DNA of 64,000 nucleotides from Lucinisca nassula (GCA_963580285.1 CAUZLF010000709.1:103656-167655), one strand, 5' to 3'; counted from the stretch's first letter, positions 45,756 through 57,668 are shown. The notes: generated from the sequence alone by a model not told the origin. A program made the numbers and translations.

Positions 45756-46837
45756 AGGTCACACTGACCTACATATATTTTGAGGTTAATCATCCGGTTG
45801 CATTGAAGTAATATCCCAGGTATAACATTTCATTATCAAAATTGTATTTAAGATAATAGGCAAAATCACTGAATGATGAAATATAGGTCACACTGACCTA
45901 GATATACTTTGAGGTAAACCATCGGGTCACATGGAACTAATAATCCAGGTATGACATTTCTCCATTAAACAGTATTCAAGATAATAGGCAAAATCAGGGA
46001 ACCATGAAATATAGGTCACACTGACCTAGATATATTTTGAGGTCAATCAGCGGGTCACATGGAACTAATGATGAAGGTATGACGTTTTTTCAACAAATAG
46101 TATTCAGGGTTTTCATTAAGAGGCGGCAGGAGGCCGAAATGACTGCCTCAGTTGATTTTTTGGTCACCTCAAATGTTACTTTTGTGAATTAAACTCTTAT
46201 GAAATAGTAGAATTTGGCCGCCTCAAACTGGTGACTGGCCTCTTAAGAAAAAATTTATTGAAAACCCTAAGTATTGAAGATAATAGGCAAAATCAATGAA
46301 CCATGAAATAAAGGTCACACTGACCTAGATATATTTTGATGTCAATCATGGGGTCACATGGAACTAATAATCAAGGTATGATGTTTCTCCATCAAATAGT
46401 ATTCAAGATAAACAAAATCACTGAACCATGAAATATAGGTCACACTGACCTAGATATATTTGGTGGTCAAATCATCTAGTCACATGGAACTAAAAATCCA
46501 GGTATGACATTTCTCCATCAAATAGTATTCAAGATAAAAAACAAAATCACTGAACATGAAATATAGGTCACACTGACCTAGATATATTTGATGGTCAATT
46601 ATTGGGTCACATGGAACCAATAATCCAGGTATGACATTTCTCCTTCAAATAGTATTCAAGATAATAGACAAAATCACTGAACCATGAAATATAGGTCACA
46701 GTGACCTTGATATAATTTGAGGTCAATCATGATGTCATATGCCTCTAATATCCCAGGTATGACATTTCTCAAAAAAAAATTGTCTTCAAGATATAAGGCA
46801 AAATCACTGGACTGTGAAATGTAGGTCACCATGACCT
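45756..46837. promoter_or_regulatory. Eight perfect IR3 (estrogen-response-element type) sites
   Basis: AGGTCANNNTGACCT occurs without mismatch at 45756-45770, 45885-45899, 46013-46027, 46312-46326, 46437-46451, 46565-46579, 46693-46707 and 46823-46837. Spacing is 125-130 bp, except across the MITE. Six spacers are CAC, one CAG and one CCA, while the half-sites are unchanged. IR3 is the consensus for estrogen and other steroid-type receptors; occupancy in this organism is unknown. Confidence 0.55.
46106..46268. mobile_element. Small MITE nested in the IR3 array
   Basis: Ends AGGGTTTTC and GAAAACCCT, with AAGAGGC/GCCTCTT further in. Flanked by AGTATTC (46099-46105) and AGTATTG (46270-46276), a 7-bp duplication with one mismatch; the other array units supply the uninterrupted site. 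The superfamily is not assigned. Confidence 0.75.
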
Positions 46838-47372
46838 TCACCCTTTTACACTTGAACCAATGTCACATGGTTGGCTGATATATAACCAATTGTGTCTATA
46901 ACCTGTTAGCATAATGGAAACATATGTAACAAATTAAAAAGGTGTCCTAGATTTTGAACCCTAGCCCCAACCATCCCCCTACCAGGCATGAACCCGGGGT
47001 GTGTTGTCTTGGAATCCAAGAAGACACTCCCAAGGATCCAAGTTGTAAAATATGAATGCTCTGTGATGAATGTCTGTTGAGATATAAGCATTTCAAAAAC
47101 TTTAACACAGTTTTACAGAGGTGTTCTAGATTTTGACCCCTAGCCCCACCCCCGGGCATGAACCCAGGGCTCTGTTGTCTATGTACGTCAGAAGACTCTC
47201 CCATGTACTTAAGTTCCAAGTATGAGTGGTCTGTGATGAGTGACTGTTGAAATATAAGCATTTGAAAAACTTTAACGCAGTGTGACGGGAACACACACGC
47301 CAACGCAAACGTGCACAACAAAGGTGACAACAATAGCTCTCCATGTACTTCGTACAGGTGAGCTAAAAATAC

Positions 47373-47775
47373 TGAATCTGAGCCATCCAGGACAAAGGTC
47401 AGACATACAAATTTATGTCTAAGTGACCAAATTTGACCTTGACGTAAAGCAGGTCAAGGTCAACCAAAGGTCATCTTTCGAACAAATGTGGTAAGGCCCA
47501 AGCTCCCGATGTCCCATACCAAGTTTTAAGGTCATCAGTCATTTGGTTCCGGAGATGAAGATTTTAAAGGTTTTTACCACATATGGGCATGGCAGCCATA
47601 TTAGTCAAATGACCCAGTCCTAACAAACAAACTTTCGTTACCCCTTCCCATAGAGGCTCCACATGTAATTTGGTTGCGACTGGCCAAGTAATTTCAGAGA
47701 AAATGTCATTTGAAAATGTTGACGACGCAGAGGACGGACCACTGCCTATACTATAAGCTCCCCATGAGCCTTCGC
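47373..47775 (+). mobile_element. HINE-1-type element, 3' part
   Basis: Sister of 1-268: 'gacccagtcctaacaaacaa', 'cccttcccatagaggctcca', 'ctatactataagctccccat', ending CGCCTAAAA. It abuts the complete element before it. Confidence 0.6.
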
Positions 47776-47889
47776 CTAAAATTTTATTCCTTTATCTCTT
47801 ATTTCAGCAACTTCACAAAAAAAAGGTAAACCTGTTTTATCCATTTGCAAACAACTAGGTCACCATGCACATCACATGATCATTTGATG

Positions 47890-48058
47890 AGTGAGTGAGT
47901 GAGTTTTAGTTTTACGTCCCACCAACAGCTAAGGTCATACGGAGACGGGACCTCGGTTTAAAGACTCATCCGAAAGTCTGGAGAAGCCAGGGATCGATCC
48001 TGCGATCCCTGGTTTACAAGGCGAGTAGCGTAACCACTGCACCACGGAGGCTTCTGAT
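47890..48058 (-). mobile_element. SINE-C
   Basis: Same layout as 41736-41905: GAGTGAGTGAGT tail complement at the left and 'gtaaccactgcaccacggag' head complement at the right. Flanked by TGATCATTTGATGA (47876 and 48055), which looks like the target duplication. Confidence 0.85.
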
Positions 48059-48139
48059 CATTTGATGAATGAATATTGCAGTACCAATATGGTTCCAGTA
48101 TCAAAAACTTTCAAAGCTTGTGCTAGACTGTGTAGGTGA

Positions 48140-48470
48140 AAAAGCTAACATGTATCTCAAGTGGGCTGCGCCTTGCGATTCTGGTGCTCCCTGTGTCATT
48201 CTTTTTAGTTTTTTTTTTTTTTATAAACATGAAACCCTGCGACAAGTTATACTGTGATATGGCTCAGGGGTCAAAGAGTCAAAATTTAAGTTTTTGGGAA
48301 CATAGTCATGTGGCATATCAAATTGAAGGGCATGATTAGTAGAATATAATACAGGTAATATTTTGACCATGGGGTCAAATTAGGGCCCAGGCGGAGGGGT
48401 TTTCGGTGCTTGGCCCCTCTGTAGAAAGCGTGGGGATTTGCGATGGCATGCCATCGACAGTATTCTTGTA
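48140..48470 (-). mobile_element. HINE-2, 5' part
   Basis: Reverse complement of the 61300-61510 region: 'gtcgatggcatgccatcgca' and CCCCACGCTTTCTACAGAGG start, then 'ggccctaatttgacccc'. The 3' end is missing. Confidence 0.7.
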
Positions 48471-48487
48471 CTATATTTTAAATAGAG

Positions 48488-48574
48488 GATCTTACACGTG
48501 TGGTCATTTCATATGATCTTTATGAAACGAGCCTTTGGCAAGTTTCATATGAAATGACCATGAGTGTAAGATTC
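48488..48574. repeat. Foldback palindrome
   Basis: GGTCATTTCATATGA and its complement TCATATGAAATGACC lie within outer arms GGATCTTACAC and GTGTAAGATT, around a 30-bp centre. Confidence 0.75.
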
Positions 48575-48795
48575 TGTTTATCATATGACCACTTTAAATT
48601 TTACATATGCTGACACACAAAAAATGCATTGTTGACATGGACATCATCATGACAAGTGGTCATACGATTTTTATTACATGACATTATCCACTGCTTATCA
48701 ACAATGTCATATGATAAATCTTTGTTTATGGATTTTGGCAGATTTGGTTCACAGAATATGACGTTCCTCTTTTGGCTATTTATCAAATTTCTTAC

Positions 48796-48907
48796 CTTTC
48801 TTTTCATGAACAAAGTAGTTGAAACTACTCATGCCTCTGCTGTATAATGGCTTTGGGTAAGTGTACTTCCTTCCCAAAACCTGCTTATTTCGGTTTCCAA
48901 TCCAGTC
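48796..48907 (-). CDS. Homeodomain recognition helix plus HMG-like start (112 nt)
   Basis: Acceptor ATCACTTTCAG, donor GAAAG|GTAAG. Phase 0 in, phase 1 out. It reads DWIGNRNKQVLGRKYTYPKP, then LYSRGMSSFNYFVHEKK. DWIGNRNK matches the homeodomain third helix, with W48 and N51 of the classical numbering conserved; it completes the domain begun in 50597-50740. RGMSSFNYFVHEKK is the typical first stretch of an HMG box, completed by 44431-44579. The two domains are therefore separated by only about 14 residues. Confidence 0.87.
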
Positions 48908-50596
48908 CTGAAAGTGATTTAAAACGTAATTAATCAATAAACGAGAGTTATCAATAGACAGCATAGCTTGCCTGGCCTAAAAGGTGTTTCAGACATGTCT
49001 AACTGACAGTTAGAAAGGCAGCCGGCCCGGAGTAGATGCAAGATGAACAGCTCTGCGGCAGACAAGAACAAGGGCAGTAACTCTTTCTGTTTTTTTTTTC
49101 TTGTTAATGTATTGGTTAGAAACAAACAAGAGACCCATGCACCACTACCTAAATACTGGAGCTATTGCGAGCCTGTCCCCCTGGCACCAAGTAAAATTAA
49201 GACTAATTCTGCTTTTAAAAACATATTTAGGTTTCAGTTATATTTTCATTTAATGTGAAATACCAGTGTCTTGTATTAGAAAAGCGTTTGGAGACTGTTC
49301 CAAAGTGGTCTACAAGACCACAACAGTCCAAAAGGTGTTCTTATAATTGGAATTTTACTGTACTGTAGCTTTACAATAAAGAATCTAAGTAGAGAATCAT
49401 TTCAATTTCTTCAACAGATTACTGAAGTAGTATACCAGGTTGTAGGATCATTGCTATTATTACAGGAATGAAATTCCTTTTTGCATTTTGAAACAAAAAA
49501 AAATGTTCCTTATAATTCAAACTTTGCCATCAAAGTGTTAAAAATGCAACAAAAATGGTAAACTTTTTAATTCAAAAGTGTAAAAATCAACTTACTCGGC
49601 AGAATGATTTTTCAATTTGAAGCTGCCATCTTTGAAAGAAACCCAAGCTAAAATGTCATCTTTAAATACAATTTATTTCTGCTCTAACAGGTTATGTTTT
49701 CATAGTTTCCCATCGGTCAACTGAGCGCTGTTGACGTTACTTCATAATACAATACAGGTCCTAAACATGCTCTCTGATGTCACATTATATTACTATCATA
49801 GTTCTGAGATTCTTGCTCATGGAATTCATAAAAAAATATAAAACTTTTATTTCAACCTATCAAATCGCTGAAAATGTATATATAATGATGGACAATTGAA
49901 ATTACAGCGTAGCATTTGTTAAAGTAGACTAGAATACCAAGTTTGAGGTTCTTTGCTTTTATAGTGTAGCATGATGATTCGTCCAGGAATCAAGGAAAGT
50001 GGTCACCCACCAAGGTACATACTAACAGCAATATTGGTTTCTTAACTCAGAGAAAAACACAGCCACTCTACCAGTGCATCTACCGCAAGGCTGTAGAAGT
50101 GATATATATCAGTAACGGTTGCTTTCCACCCCCCCCCCCCCCTCACTTATTGAGTTCGACTTAAAAGTCACATATACCTCAAACTCAAGGGCAGAGTTAA
50201 TGCAACACATCACATCCCACTGCTGCCACCTACAGTGAAACACTGATGGCTTGAACACTGATACCTTGTTTACCATGGCTAATTCACACACACTCTTGCG
50301 TCCATAGAAAATACTTTCCATTTGGGCTGATAAAACATAGTTAGAAACATGTCTCCTGACATAACTCTGTAAATAACCCTTCCATTTGGACTGATAAAAC
50401 ATAGTTAGAAACATGTCTCCTGACATAACTCGATCTATAAATAACCCTCAATAAGATTGGCTGGAACAACCTATCTCGAACCCAAGGGTGTTCAAGCCAT
50501 CGAAGTTACACTGTATGTAGTGTTTGCAGGGTCATGAATCCAGGTACAAACTCTAGACTGTAGAAATGACATCTATAATAATACATGTATACATAC
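48908..50596. other. Intron, no repeat or further exon recognised
   Basis: About 1.7 kb. A direct duplication of about 55 bp ('ccatttggrctgataaaaca ... gtctcctgacataact') occurs near 50315-50430 next to a poly-C run at 50132. Nothing else is seen. Confidence 0.45.
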
Positions 50597-50740
50597 TATT
50601 ATAACTTGTGTTGGGAGACCTGTCTTTGCAATGGCCTCCTGGTGCAGTTCCTGGCATTTTTTCCCTTTGGAGGTCATACCCATCTCATAAAGCACCTTCA
50701 GAGCCTCCGCATTCTCGGGGGAAATGTAAGTCTTCTGAGA
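50597..50740 (-). CDS. Divergent homeodomain, helices 1-2 (144 nt)
   Basis: Acceptor ATATTTTTAG, donor AATA|GTATGT. Phase 0 in and out. It reads SQKTYISPENAEALKVLYEM, then GMTSKGKKCQELHQEAIAKT and GLPTQVII. The arrangement of helix 1 (NAEALKVLYEM), helix 2 (CQELHQEAIAKTG) and QV leading into DWIGNRN of the next exon fits a homeodomain, but a very divergent one. It is the most upstream exon identified; with no start codon here, at least one exon is missing at the 5' end. Confidence 0.82.
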
Positions 50741-50777
50741 CTAAAAATATAATCAACAAAATGTAGATTTATAACAA

Positions 50778-50890
50778 CTAGAATGCAGTCGATGGCACAT
50801 CATCGCAAATCCCTACTCATTGTGGCTCCTGCTCATTGGGGTTTGAAGAAATAGATGGGCTGCATGATGCTTCCATGCAGAGCTGAAACC
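50778..50890 (+). mobile_element. HINE-2 start and SINE-B head fragments
   Basis: 50778-50815 is a HINE-2 start (ACTAGAATGCAGTCGATGG); 50832-50890 is a SINE-B head ('ttgaagaaatagatgggctg'). Both are truncated. Confidence 0.6.
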
Positions 50891-51032
50891 AATGAAGTCA
50901 ATGTTTTTTTCTGGTGTTTATTCCTGATTGGTTTCGTTTCCAAACCCTTCAGGGGAATACTACAATTGCAAATGGCGTTAAAACTGGTGACGTTATTTAC
51001 AATGTAGTTACAGTGGTTACGATAGTTACGGA

Positions 51033-51322
51033 AGCCCCGCCCATTGGGGCTTGAAGGAACTGATGGGCTGCATGATGCTTCCATGCAGAGCTGAAACCGA
51101 CTGCACATGAGTACCGCTTAGAGGATCTAAGCCTGCCCAGGCAAAGCGATGAGAGTCGGACCGCCCATGCTTATGAACCCTATTGGTTTCATTGGGCGGC
51201 AGGGCTTGGGATGTCATTTCATCTCAATGAAGGGTAAAAGTCACACAAAATTGGAAGCAACGTCTTCAAAATGACCTTTACAGTGTTGACGGGGATGTTA
51301 CACCTCAGATCAAACAAACAAA
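51033..51322 (+). mobile_element. SINE-B, near complete
   Basis: Starts AGCCCCGCCCATTGGGGCTT (self-complementary) and ends CAGATCAAACAAACAAAC. A deletion removes part of the 'gtactggtaaaccgctt' block. Confidence 0.87.
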
Positions 51323-51329
51323 CTGACGA

Positions 51330-51480
51330 TTGGGCCAAAAATGCGCTGTTGCACACCCCACTCATGTAAGCAACCCACACACCAAATTTTGTTGGATTCC
51401 AATTAATAGTTCAGGAGGAGTTAGCGTGACAGACAGAGGCGAATATAACACCCCCTCCGCTAAAGTGGGGGGATAATTAC
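51330..51480 (+). mobile_element. HINE-2, 3' part
   Basis: Contains 'aatgcgctgttgcac', 'gcaacccacacaccaaattt' as in 61830-61900 and ends CACCCCCTCCGC-TAAAGTGGGGGGATAAT, the HINE-2 hairpin end. Confidence 0.65.
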
Positions 51481-51634
51481 ACACAACAAAATCGAAAATG
51501 ACTTGTGTTCGATCAGCAAAGAATCAGATTAGCTACTGTATGGCACAATATAATATAAACAAGGGCATAGCTCTCAACAATTAAACAGATTTTGTCCACC
51601 AACAATTCCATTCCAATCATCCCCAACCATTGTG

Positions 51635-51782
51635 AGTGAGTGAGTGTTTGAGTTTTACATCCCACCAACAGCTATGGTCATACGGAGATGGGACCTCAAT
51701 TCAAAGACTCAACCGAAAGTCTGGAGAAGCCTTGGATCGATCCTGCAACCGCTGGTTTACACTACACCACGGAGGCTTCTCC
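51635..51782 (-). mobile_element. SINE-C, head-truncated
   Basis: Inverted SINE-C with the TGAGTGAGTGTTTGAGTTTT tail complement. The tRNA-like head is partly deleted. Confidence 0.75.
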
Positions 51783-52967
51783 GCCAACCATTGTATACAT
51801 CTATGAAGTTTCCATTACAATATGTAACCTTAGATGTTAAACATCTGTGAAGTTTCATTAAGATATTATGAACAATATAGTTTTTATTTTTTATTATTGC
51901 ATTAGTATTTATTATTTGGTTCTATTTTGTTATCACTGCATTTGCACTTAAGTATTACACATTCACAATGTCTATGTTTGCGCTATAACGAGATACTTGC
52001 CAGTTTTTGGCCACTGTGATCTTAATGGCATATTCAATTTTACATAGATATTTTTTTTTTTAACTGAATCAAGATATCAAAATAAAATTCTGCCGCCCAT
52101 TTAATAAATATCCCAGTTCGAATATAAAACAGTATGTGCTTTATTTAAAAACAGACAAATAAACAAAACTAAACAACAACAAAAAAGTGTACATAGCGAA
52201 CAGACTCTTAACTTTCGCTGCTCTCGTATGCTGCAGGTACTTTTTCTCAATGCACAGCCCAGTTGAATACGATGGAAGATTTACACCAACTGGAATCTGT
52301 TTATTGTCGTTAGTTTAACGGCAGGGTGGCCACACATTTTTAGCAATCAAATTCCCTGATTTTTCCATGATTTTTCCCTGATTTGATTTGATTTTCCCTG
52401 ATTAAAAACCTTGATATTATCGCAATGGCCCCTACTTTTAGAAGTCATATACTGATTCAAATGCTGTCAAGTGACATGTTTATACACAATGCTGTCACAA
52501 TATTCTTAATTAAATGAAAATTTATCTAAAATATGATGTACATGTGCTAATTTACTTTCATGGTAGTCAAAATCAAAACTGGTAAAATATATGGCCTCCA
52601 ACCTCCCTTGTAGCCACACCTTCACCTCCAATTTATTAAAATAGTAGGTTTTTTTTTGTAGGTTACATGGTGGTAGACTGTCTAAGGCAATTCTTAAAAA
52701 ATTTAAATTGCTTGTTTGCAATTACCTATTCAGGTGTTCAAGGAATGGGTATACAGGTTGGGATTTTCTTTACATGTGTTCAAGGGGTGGGTATGAAGAC
52801 TAGAAGTTTCAAACTGGGAACATGTCTTGATATCAATTGATTATGCAACAGTTACTAGCAATACACATACTCATCAAAATGTCAGTTTAAAGCAAATCTT
52901 GCTTTATATTAGCTATTTAATGATACAGCCATGAAGAAAGGAAACTTGTTCTGGAAAAGCAAATTAA

Positions 52968-53172
52968 CCCTTGTCCTGCTGATCCCGGATATGCCTTATC
53001 TTTGAAACAATGTAGATCCAGATCAGATGGCTTCTGACAAAGCCATCTGATTAGGATCTACATTGTTTGCCATTCAGATTGTGAATTTGTTGCAATAATT
53101 TGCATCAAGTAATCTGATTGGTTGATAATCCGTAGTGGGTGTGGCATATATGAATATTCAGCAGGACAAGGG
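52968..53172. mobile_element. piggyBac-type MITE, 205 bp
   Basis: Ends CCCTTGTCCTGCTGA and TCAGCAGGACAAGGG are flanked by TTAA on both sides (52964-52967, 53173-53176), the piggyBac target. The interior has a palindrome (TAGATCCAGATCAGATGG and complement). Related palindromes occur at 14330-14378, 20120-20165 and 38655-38740. Confidence 0.82.
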
Positions 53173-54334
53173 TTAATAATTTGAGTAGGAGCAAAATGTG
53201 TGGGTATGTTGGCAATTGCAAACAAACAATTTTTTATTGTAGGCTTACAAGTTTTGTCATTTTGTCTGCAAGCTTCGTGTGTGCTGGCCTATTGAAAAAA
53301 TTAAAATGACCACATGGGTTCCTCGTGTAACATGCTAATATGCAGAACACTGAAGCAGTGATGCTATATTCTCTAAATAACACATTACTAAGAAAACAAG
53401 TGCATAAAAAGTTTAGAAATGACACTGAAAGCATGATCAGTGCCATACCTGGTCAAATTTCAATTTGAAAAACAGCATGAAAACAGCCATTTGGTGTCAG
53501 TTTATGGCCATTTGGCAATCTACCATAGATAATGTAATATACTTTATTCAAACATTTATGTAAATTAACACAATTGTAGCATCAATTGAATCGTGTGGCT
53601 TAAATTATATACAAAACTCTTCACTACTTATTGTGACAACTTTGCAAAAATAGCAATGTACAGATTAATAGCAAAGCATGTTAGTAGTTGTTTAAAGCAA
53701 GCAATGAAACATAGTATAACATGTCTCAAGTTCATTCATAACAAGAGGGCCCACAGGGCCCTGATTCGCTCACCTGTCTGTCACTGTCTCGAGTACATTC
53801 TATTTTTAGCTACGGTGGCCATCAGCAGTGATTTTAGCTTATTTGGTAGGGAGTAACCTAGGTAACATTCCTGTGAAGTTTGAATCAAATTGGCCATAGG
53901 GTTTAGGAGGGGTTCACGTTTGAATCAGATTTACAATATTTTTCTATTTTTAGCTCCGGTGGCCATTTTTTTCATCAGAGCGGGATTGTTTTAGCCTTTT
54001 TGGTAGAGGGTCATCTAAGCAACATTACTTCAAAGTTTGAATGAAATTGGCCCAAGAGTACAGTAGGAATTGTCATTTGAAGATTTTTTTTTTTATTTTT
54101 AACTCTGGCAGCCATCTTGTTCATTGGAGTGGAATATGGTTTAACTATTTTGGTAGGGAGTCACCTAGGCAACATTCCTGTGAAGTTTAAAATCCAATTT
54201 GCCCAAAGGTTTAGAAGGAGTTCGCATTTGAAGCAAATTCACAATGTTTTTTCTATTTTTAGCTCTTGTGACCATTTGTTAATCGTTATGCTATTTTCCT
54301 AGAGGGTCATCTACACAACATTCCAATGAAGTTT

Positions 54335-54500
54335 AGAAGCCTTCATGGTACTGTGGTCATGTTACTTGCCTTGTAAACCAGGGGTAGCAGTATCGATCCC
54401 AAGCTTCTCCAGACTTTCAAATTGGTTTTTAAACAGAGGTCCCATCACTGTATGACCTTAGCTTTCGGTGAGACTTCAACTCAAACACTCACTCCTATGA
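54335..54500 (+). mobile_element. SINE-C, diverged
   Basis: 'actgtggtcatgttacttgc', 'ctccagactttcaaattggt', 'atgaccttagctttcggtga' and a CAAACACTCACTC tail, within the HINE-1 element. Confidence 0.7.
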
Positions 54501-54945
54501 AGGAACCTTTATGCCAAATATGAAGGCTGTATCTTAAATGCTCCAAAAGTTATGACAAAGTAGGTCAAAAGTCAAGGTCATGGCTAAAAAAAATTTGAAT
54601 GATTGGGAAAACTTTGTCACAGGGAACAAACATGCCAAATATGAAGGCTCTATCTCATATGGTTCAAAAGTTATGATAAAGTAGGTCACAGGTCAAAGTC
54701 ACAGGTCAAATCTTTATATGAGTGGGAAGCCCTTGTCACAAGGAACCTACATGCCAAATATGAAGGCTCTATCTAAAACAGTTCAAAAGTTATGACAAAA
54801 TAACCTACTGATCTACTTTTTGATTTGACATGACCCATATTCGAACTGAACTGGGATATTGTCCAGATGATCATTCTGAGCAAGTTTTATGATGATTTGA
54901 TTAAAACTGTAGCCTCTAAGAGTGTTCAAAACTTTTTCTATGATT

Positions 54946-55959
54946 TGACCTGCTGACCTACTTTTTGACCTGACATGACCCATATTCAAACTTGACCCAG
55001 ATATTGTCAAGATGATCATTCTGAGCAAGTTTGATGATGATCGGACCAAAACTCGGGTCTCTAGTGTGTACACAAGGTTTTAAAGCAATCTGACCTACTG
55101 ACCTACTTACTGGCAAGATATGACCCACATTCAATTGTCAAATGATCATTTTTAGCAAGTTTGATGATAATCAGACCAAAACTGTGGCCTCTAGTGTGTT
55201 CAGAGGGTTTTTCTATGATTTTATCTACTGACCTACTTTTTGGACCTACATGACCAATATTTGAACATGACTCAGATATTGTCAAGATGATCATTCTGGG
55301 CATATTTGATGATGATCGGACCTAATCTGTGGCCTCTAGTGTGTTCACAAGGTTTTTCTATGATTTGACCTACTGACCTACTTCTTGACCTGAAATGACC
55401 CATATTCGAACATGACCGAGATATTGTCAAGACTATCATTCCGAGCAAGTTTGATGATGATTGGACCAAAAATGTGGCCTCTAGTGTGTTCACAAGGTTT
55501 TTCTCTTATTTGACCTACTGACCTACTTTTTGACCTGCCATGACCCATATTCGAAGGTGACCAAAATATTATCAAGATGATCATTCTGAGCAAGTTTGAT
55601 GATGATTGGACCAAAACTGTGGCCTCTAGTGTGTTCACAAGGTTTTTCTATGATTTGACCTACTGACCTACTTTTTGAACCAACATGACTCATATTCAAA
55701 CGTGACTATGATATTATCAAGATGATCATTCTGAGCAAGTTTGATGATGATTGGACATAAATTGTTGCCTCTAGTGTGTTCAGAAGGTTTTTCTATGATT
55801 TGACCTAATGACCTACTTTTAAACCCGACAACACCTATATTCGAACTTGACTGAGATATTGTCAAGATGATTATTCTGGGCTAGTTTGATGATGATCGGA
55901 CCAAAACTGTGGCCTCTAGTGTCTTCACAAGGTTTTTTCCTGATTTGACCTACTGACCT
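54946..55959. promoter_or_regulatory. Array of DR2 nuclear-receptor-like sites
   Basis: TGACCTNNTGACCT (AGGTCANNAGGTCA on the other strand) occurs perfectly in seven units of the ~145-bp array, first at 54946-54959 and last at 55946-55959, with spacers GC, AC or AA. A third TGACC often follows after 'actttt'. DR2 is an arrangement used by RAR/RXR- and Rev-Erb-type receptors. Function is untested. Confidence 0.5.
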
Positions 55960-56380
55960 ACTTTTTGACCCAACATGACCCATATTCGATCTTGACCGAG
56001 ATATTTTGTGGTGGTACAAAATGTGTGCAAGTTAAGTTAAAATCAAATCATAAATGAAACAGCTATCATGCAGACAAGACCAAAATAGACAATTTTTTGC
56101 CCTTTCCGGGGCCGTAACTCCGTAACACATAATGGGGTATGGTTGGTTCAAGAAAGGAACCCAGATCCCATGGTGGTACAAGTTGTGTGCAAGTCTGGTT
56201 AAAATCAAATCATAAATGAAGATGCTATTGTGCGGACAAGACCAAAATAGGCAATTTTTGCCCTTTCAGGGGCTGTAACTCCAAAGCACATGATGGGATA
56301 TGGCTGATTCAAGAAAGGAACCCAGATCCCATGGTGGTACAAGTTGTGTGCAAGTCTGGTTAAAATCCAATCATTAATGA

Positions 56381-56667
56381 TTTTGGTTGGTTGATTTGAG
56401 GTTTAACGTCCCCGTCAACACTGTAAAGGTCATTTTGGAGACGTTGCTTCCAATTTTGTGGGACTTTTACCCGACATTGAGATGAAATGACATCTCAAGC
56501 CCTGTCATCCAATGAAACCAATAGGGTTTATTAGCATGGACGGTCCGCCTCGCACCGCGGTTCCTGGACAGGCTTAGATCCTCTAAGCTGTTTACCAGTA
56601 CTAGTGTGCGGGCCGGACTCAGCTCTGCGTGGAAGCATCATGCAGCCCATATATTTCTTCAAGCCCC
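56381..56667 (-). mobile_element. SINE-B with 10-bp target-site duplication
   Basis: 287 bp, flanked by TCATTAATGA at 56371-56380 and 56668-56677. It interrupts one unit of the 165-bp array, whose sister units show the empty site. It is the clearest definition of SINE-B ends in the window. Confidence 0.92.
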
Positions 56668-57668
56668 TCATTAATGAAGATGCTATCGTGCGGACAAGAC
56701 CAAAATAGGCAATTTTTGCCCTTTCAGGGGCCGTAACTCCGAAGCACATGATGGGATATGGCTGATTCAAGAAAGGAACCCAGATCTCATGGGGGTACAA
56801 GTTGTGTGCAAGTCTGGTTAAAATCAAATCATAAATGAAGATGCTATCCTGCGGAAAAGACCAAAATAGGCAATTTTTGCCCTTTCAAGGGCCGTAACTC
56901 AGTAACACATGATGGGATATGGCTGGTTCAAGAAAGGAACCTAGATCTCATGGGGGTAAGTGTTGTGTGCAAGTCTGGTTAAAATCAAATCATAAATGAA
57001 GATGCTATCGTGCGGACAAGACCAAAATAGGCAATTTATGCCCTTTCAGGGGCCATAACTCTGTAGCACATGATGGGATATGGCTGGTTCAAGAAAGGAA
57101 CCCAGATCTCATGGTGGTACAAGTTGTGTGCAAATCTGGTTAAAATCAAATCATAAATGAAGATGCTATCCTGCGGACAAGACCAAAATAGGCAATTTTT
57201 GCCCTTTCAGGGGCCGTAACTCCGAAGCACATGATGGGATATGGCTGATTCAAGTAAGGAACCCAGATCTCATGGGGGTACAAGTTGTATGCAAGTCTGG
57301 TTAAAATCAAATCATAAATGAAGATGCTATCCTGCGGACAAGACCAAAATAGGCAATTTATGCCCTTTCAGGGGCCATAACTCTGTAGCACATGAGGGGA
57401 TATGGCTGGTTCAAGAAAGGAACCCAGATCTCATGGTGGTACAAGTTGTGTGCAAATCTGGTTAAAATCAAATCATAAATGAAGATGCTATCCTGCGGAC
57501 AAGACCAAAATAGGCAATTTTTGCCCTTTCAGGGGCCATAACTCAGTAACACATGATGGAATATGGCTGGTTCAAGAAAGGAACCTAGATCTCATGGGGG
57601 TACAAGTTGTGTGCAAGTCTGGTTAAAATCAAATCATAAATGAAGATGCTATCGTGCGGACAACAAAT

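Larger units (their letters stand above)
45419..47372 (+). mobile_element. HINE-1 element, complete, with IR3 tandem core
   Basis: Starts AACAAGAGCTGTGGCATGAC...GCTTGCCTG and ends with hairpin AGCTCTCCATGTAC-TTC-GTACAGGTGAGCT plus AAAAA. Core 1 (45480-46840) is about ten units of 128 bp ('gaaatataggtcacactgac ... aatccaggtatgacatttct'); core 2 (46920-47280) is two units of about 185 bp ('ttctagattttgacccctag'). A MITE is nested in core 1. There are no genes. Confidence 0.8.

Noticed and set aside
46906..47344. Minus-strand open stretches of up to 128 codons with repeated peptides
   Set aside because: They span the two ~185-bp tandem units at the 3' end of a HINE-1 element and have no domain or gene context.
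54813..56019. A series of overlapping minus-strand open stretches with similar peptides
   Set aside because: They repeat with the 145-bp tandem unit of a HINE-1 core; periodic open frames are expected when the unit lacks a stop in one frame.
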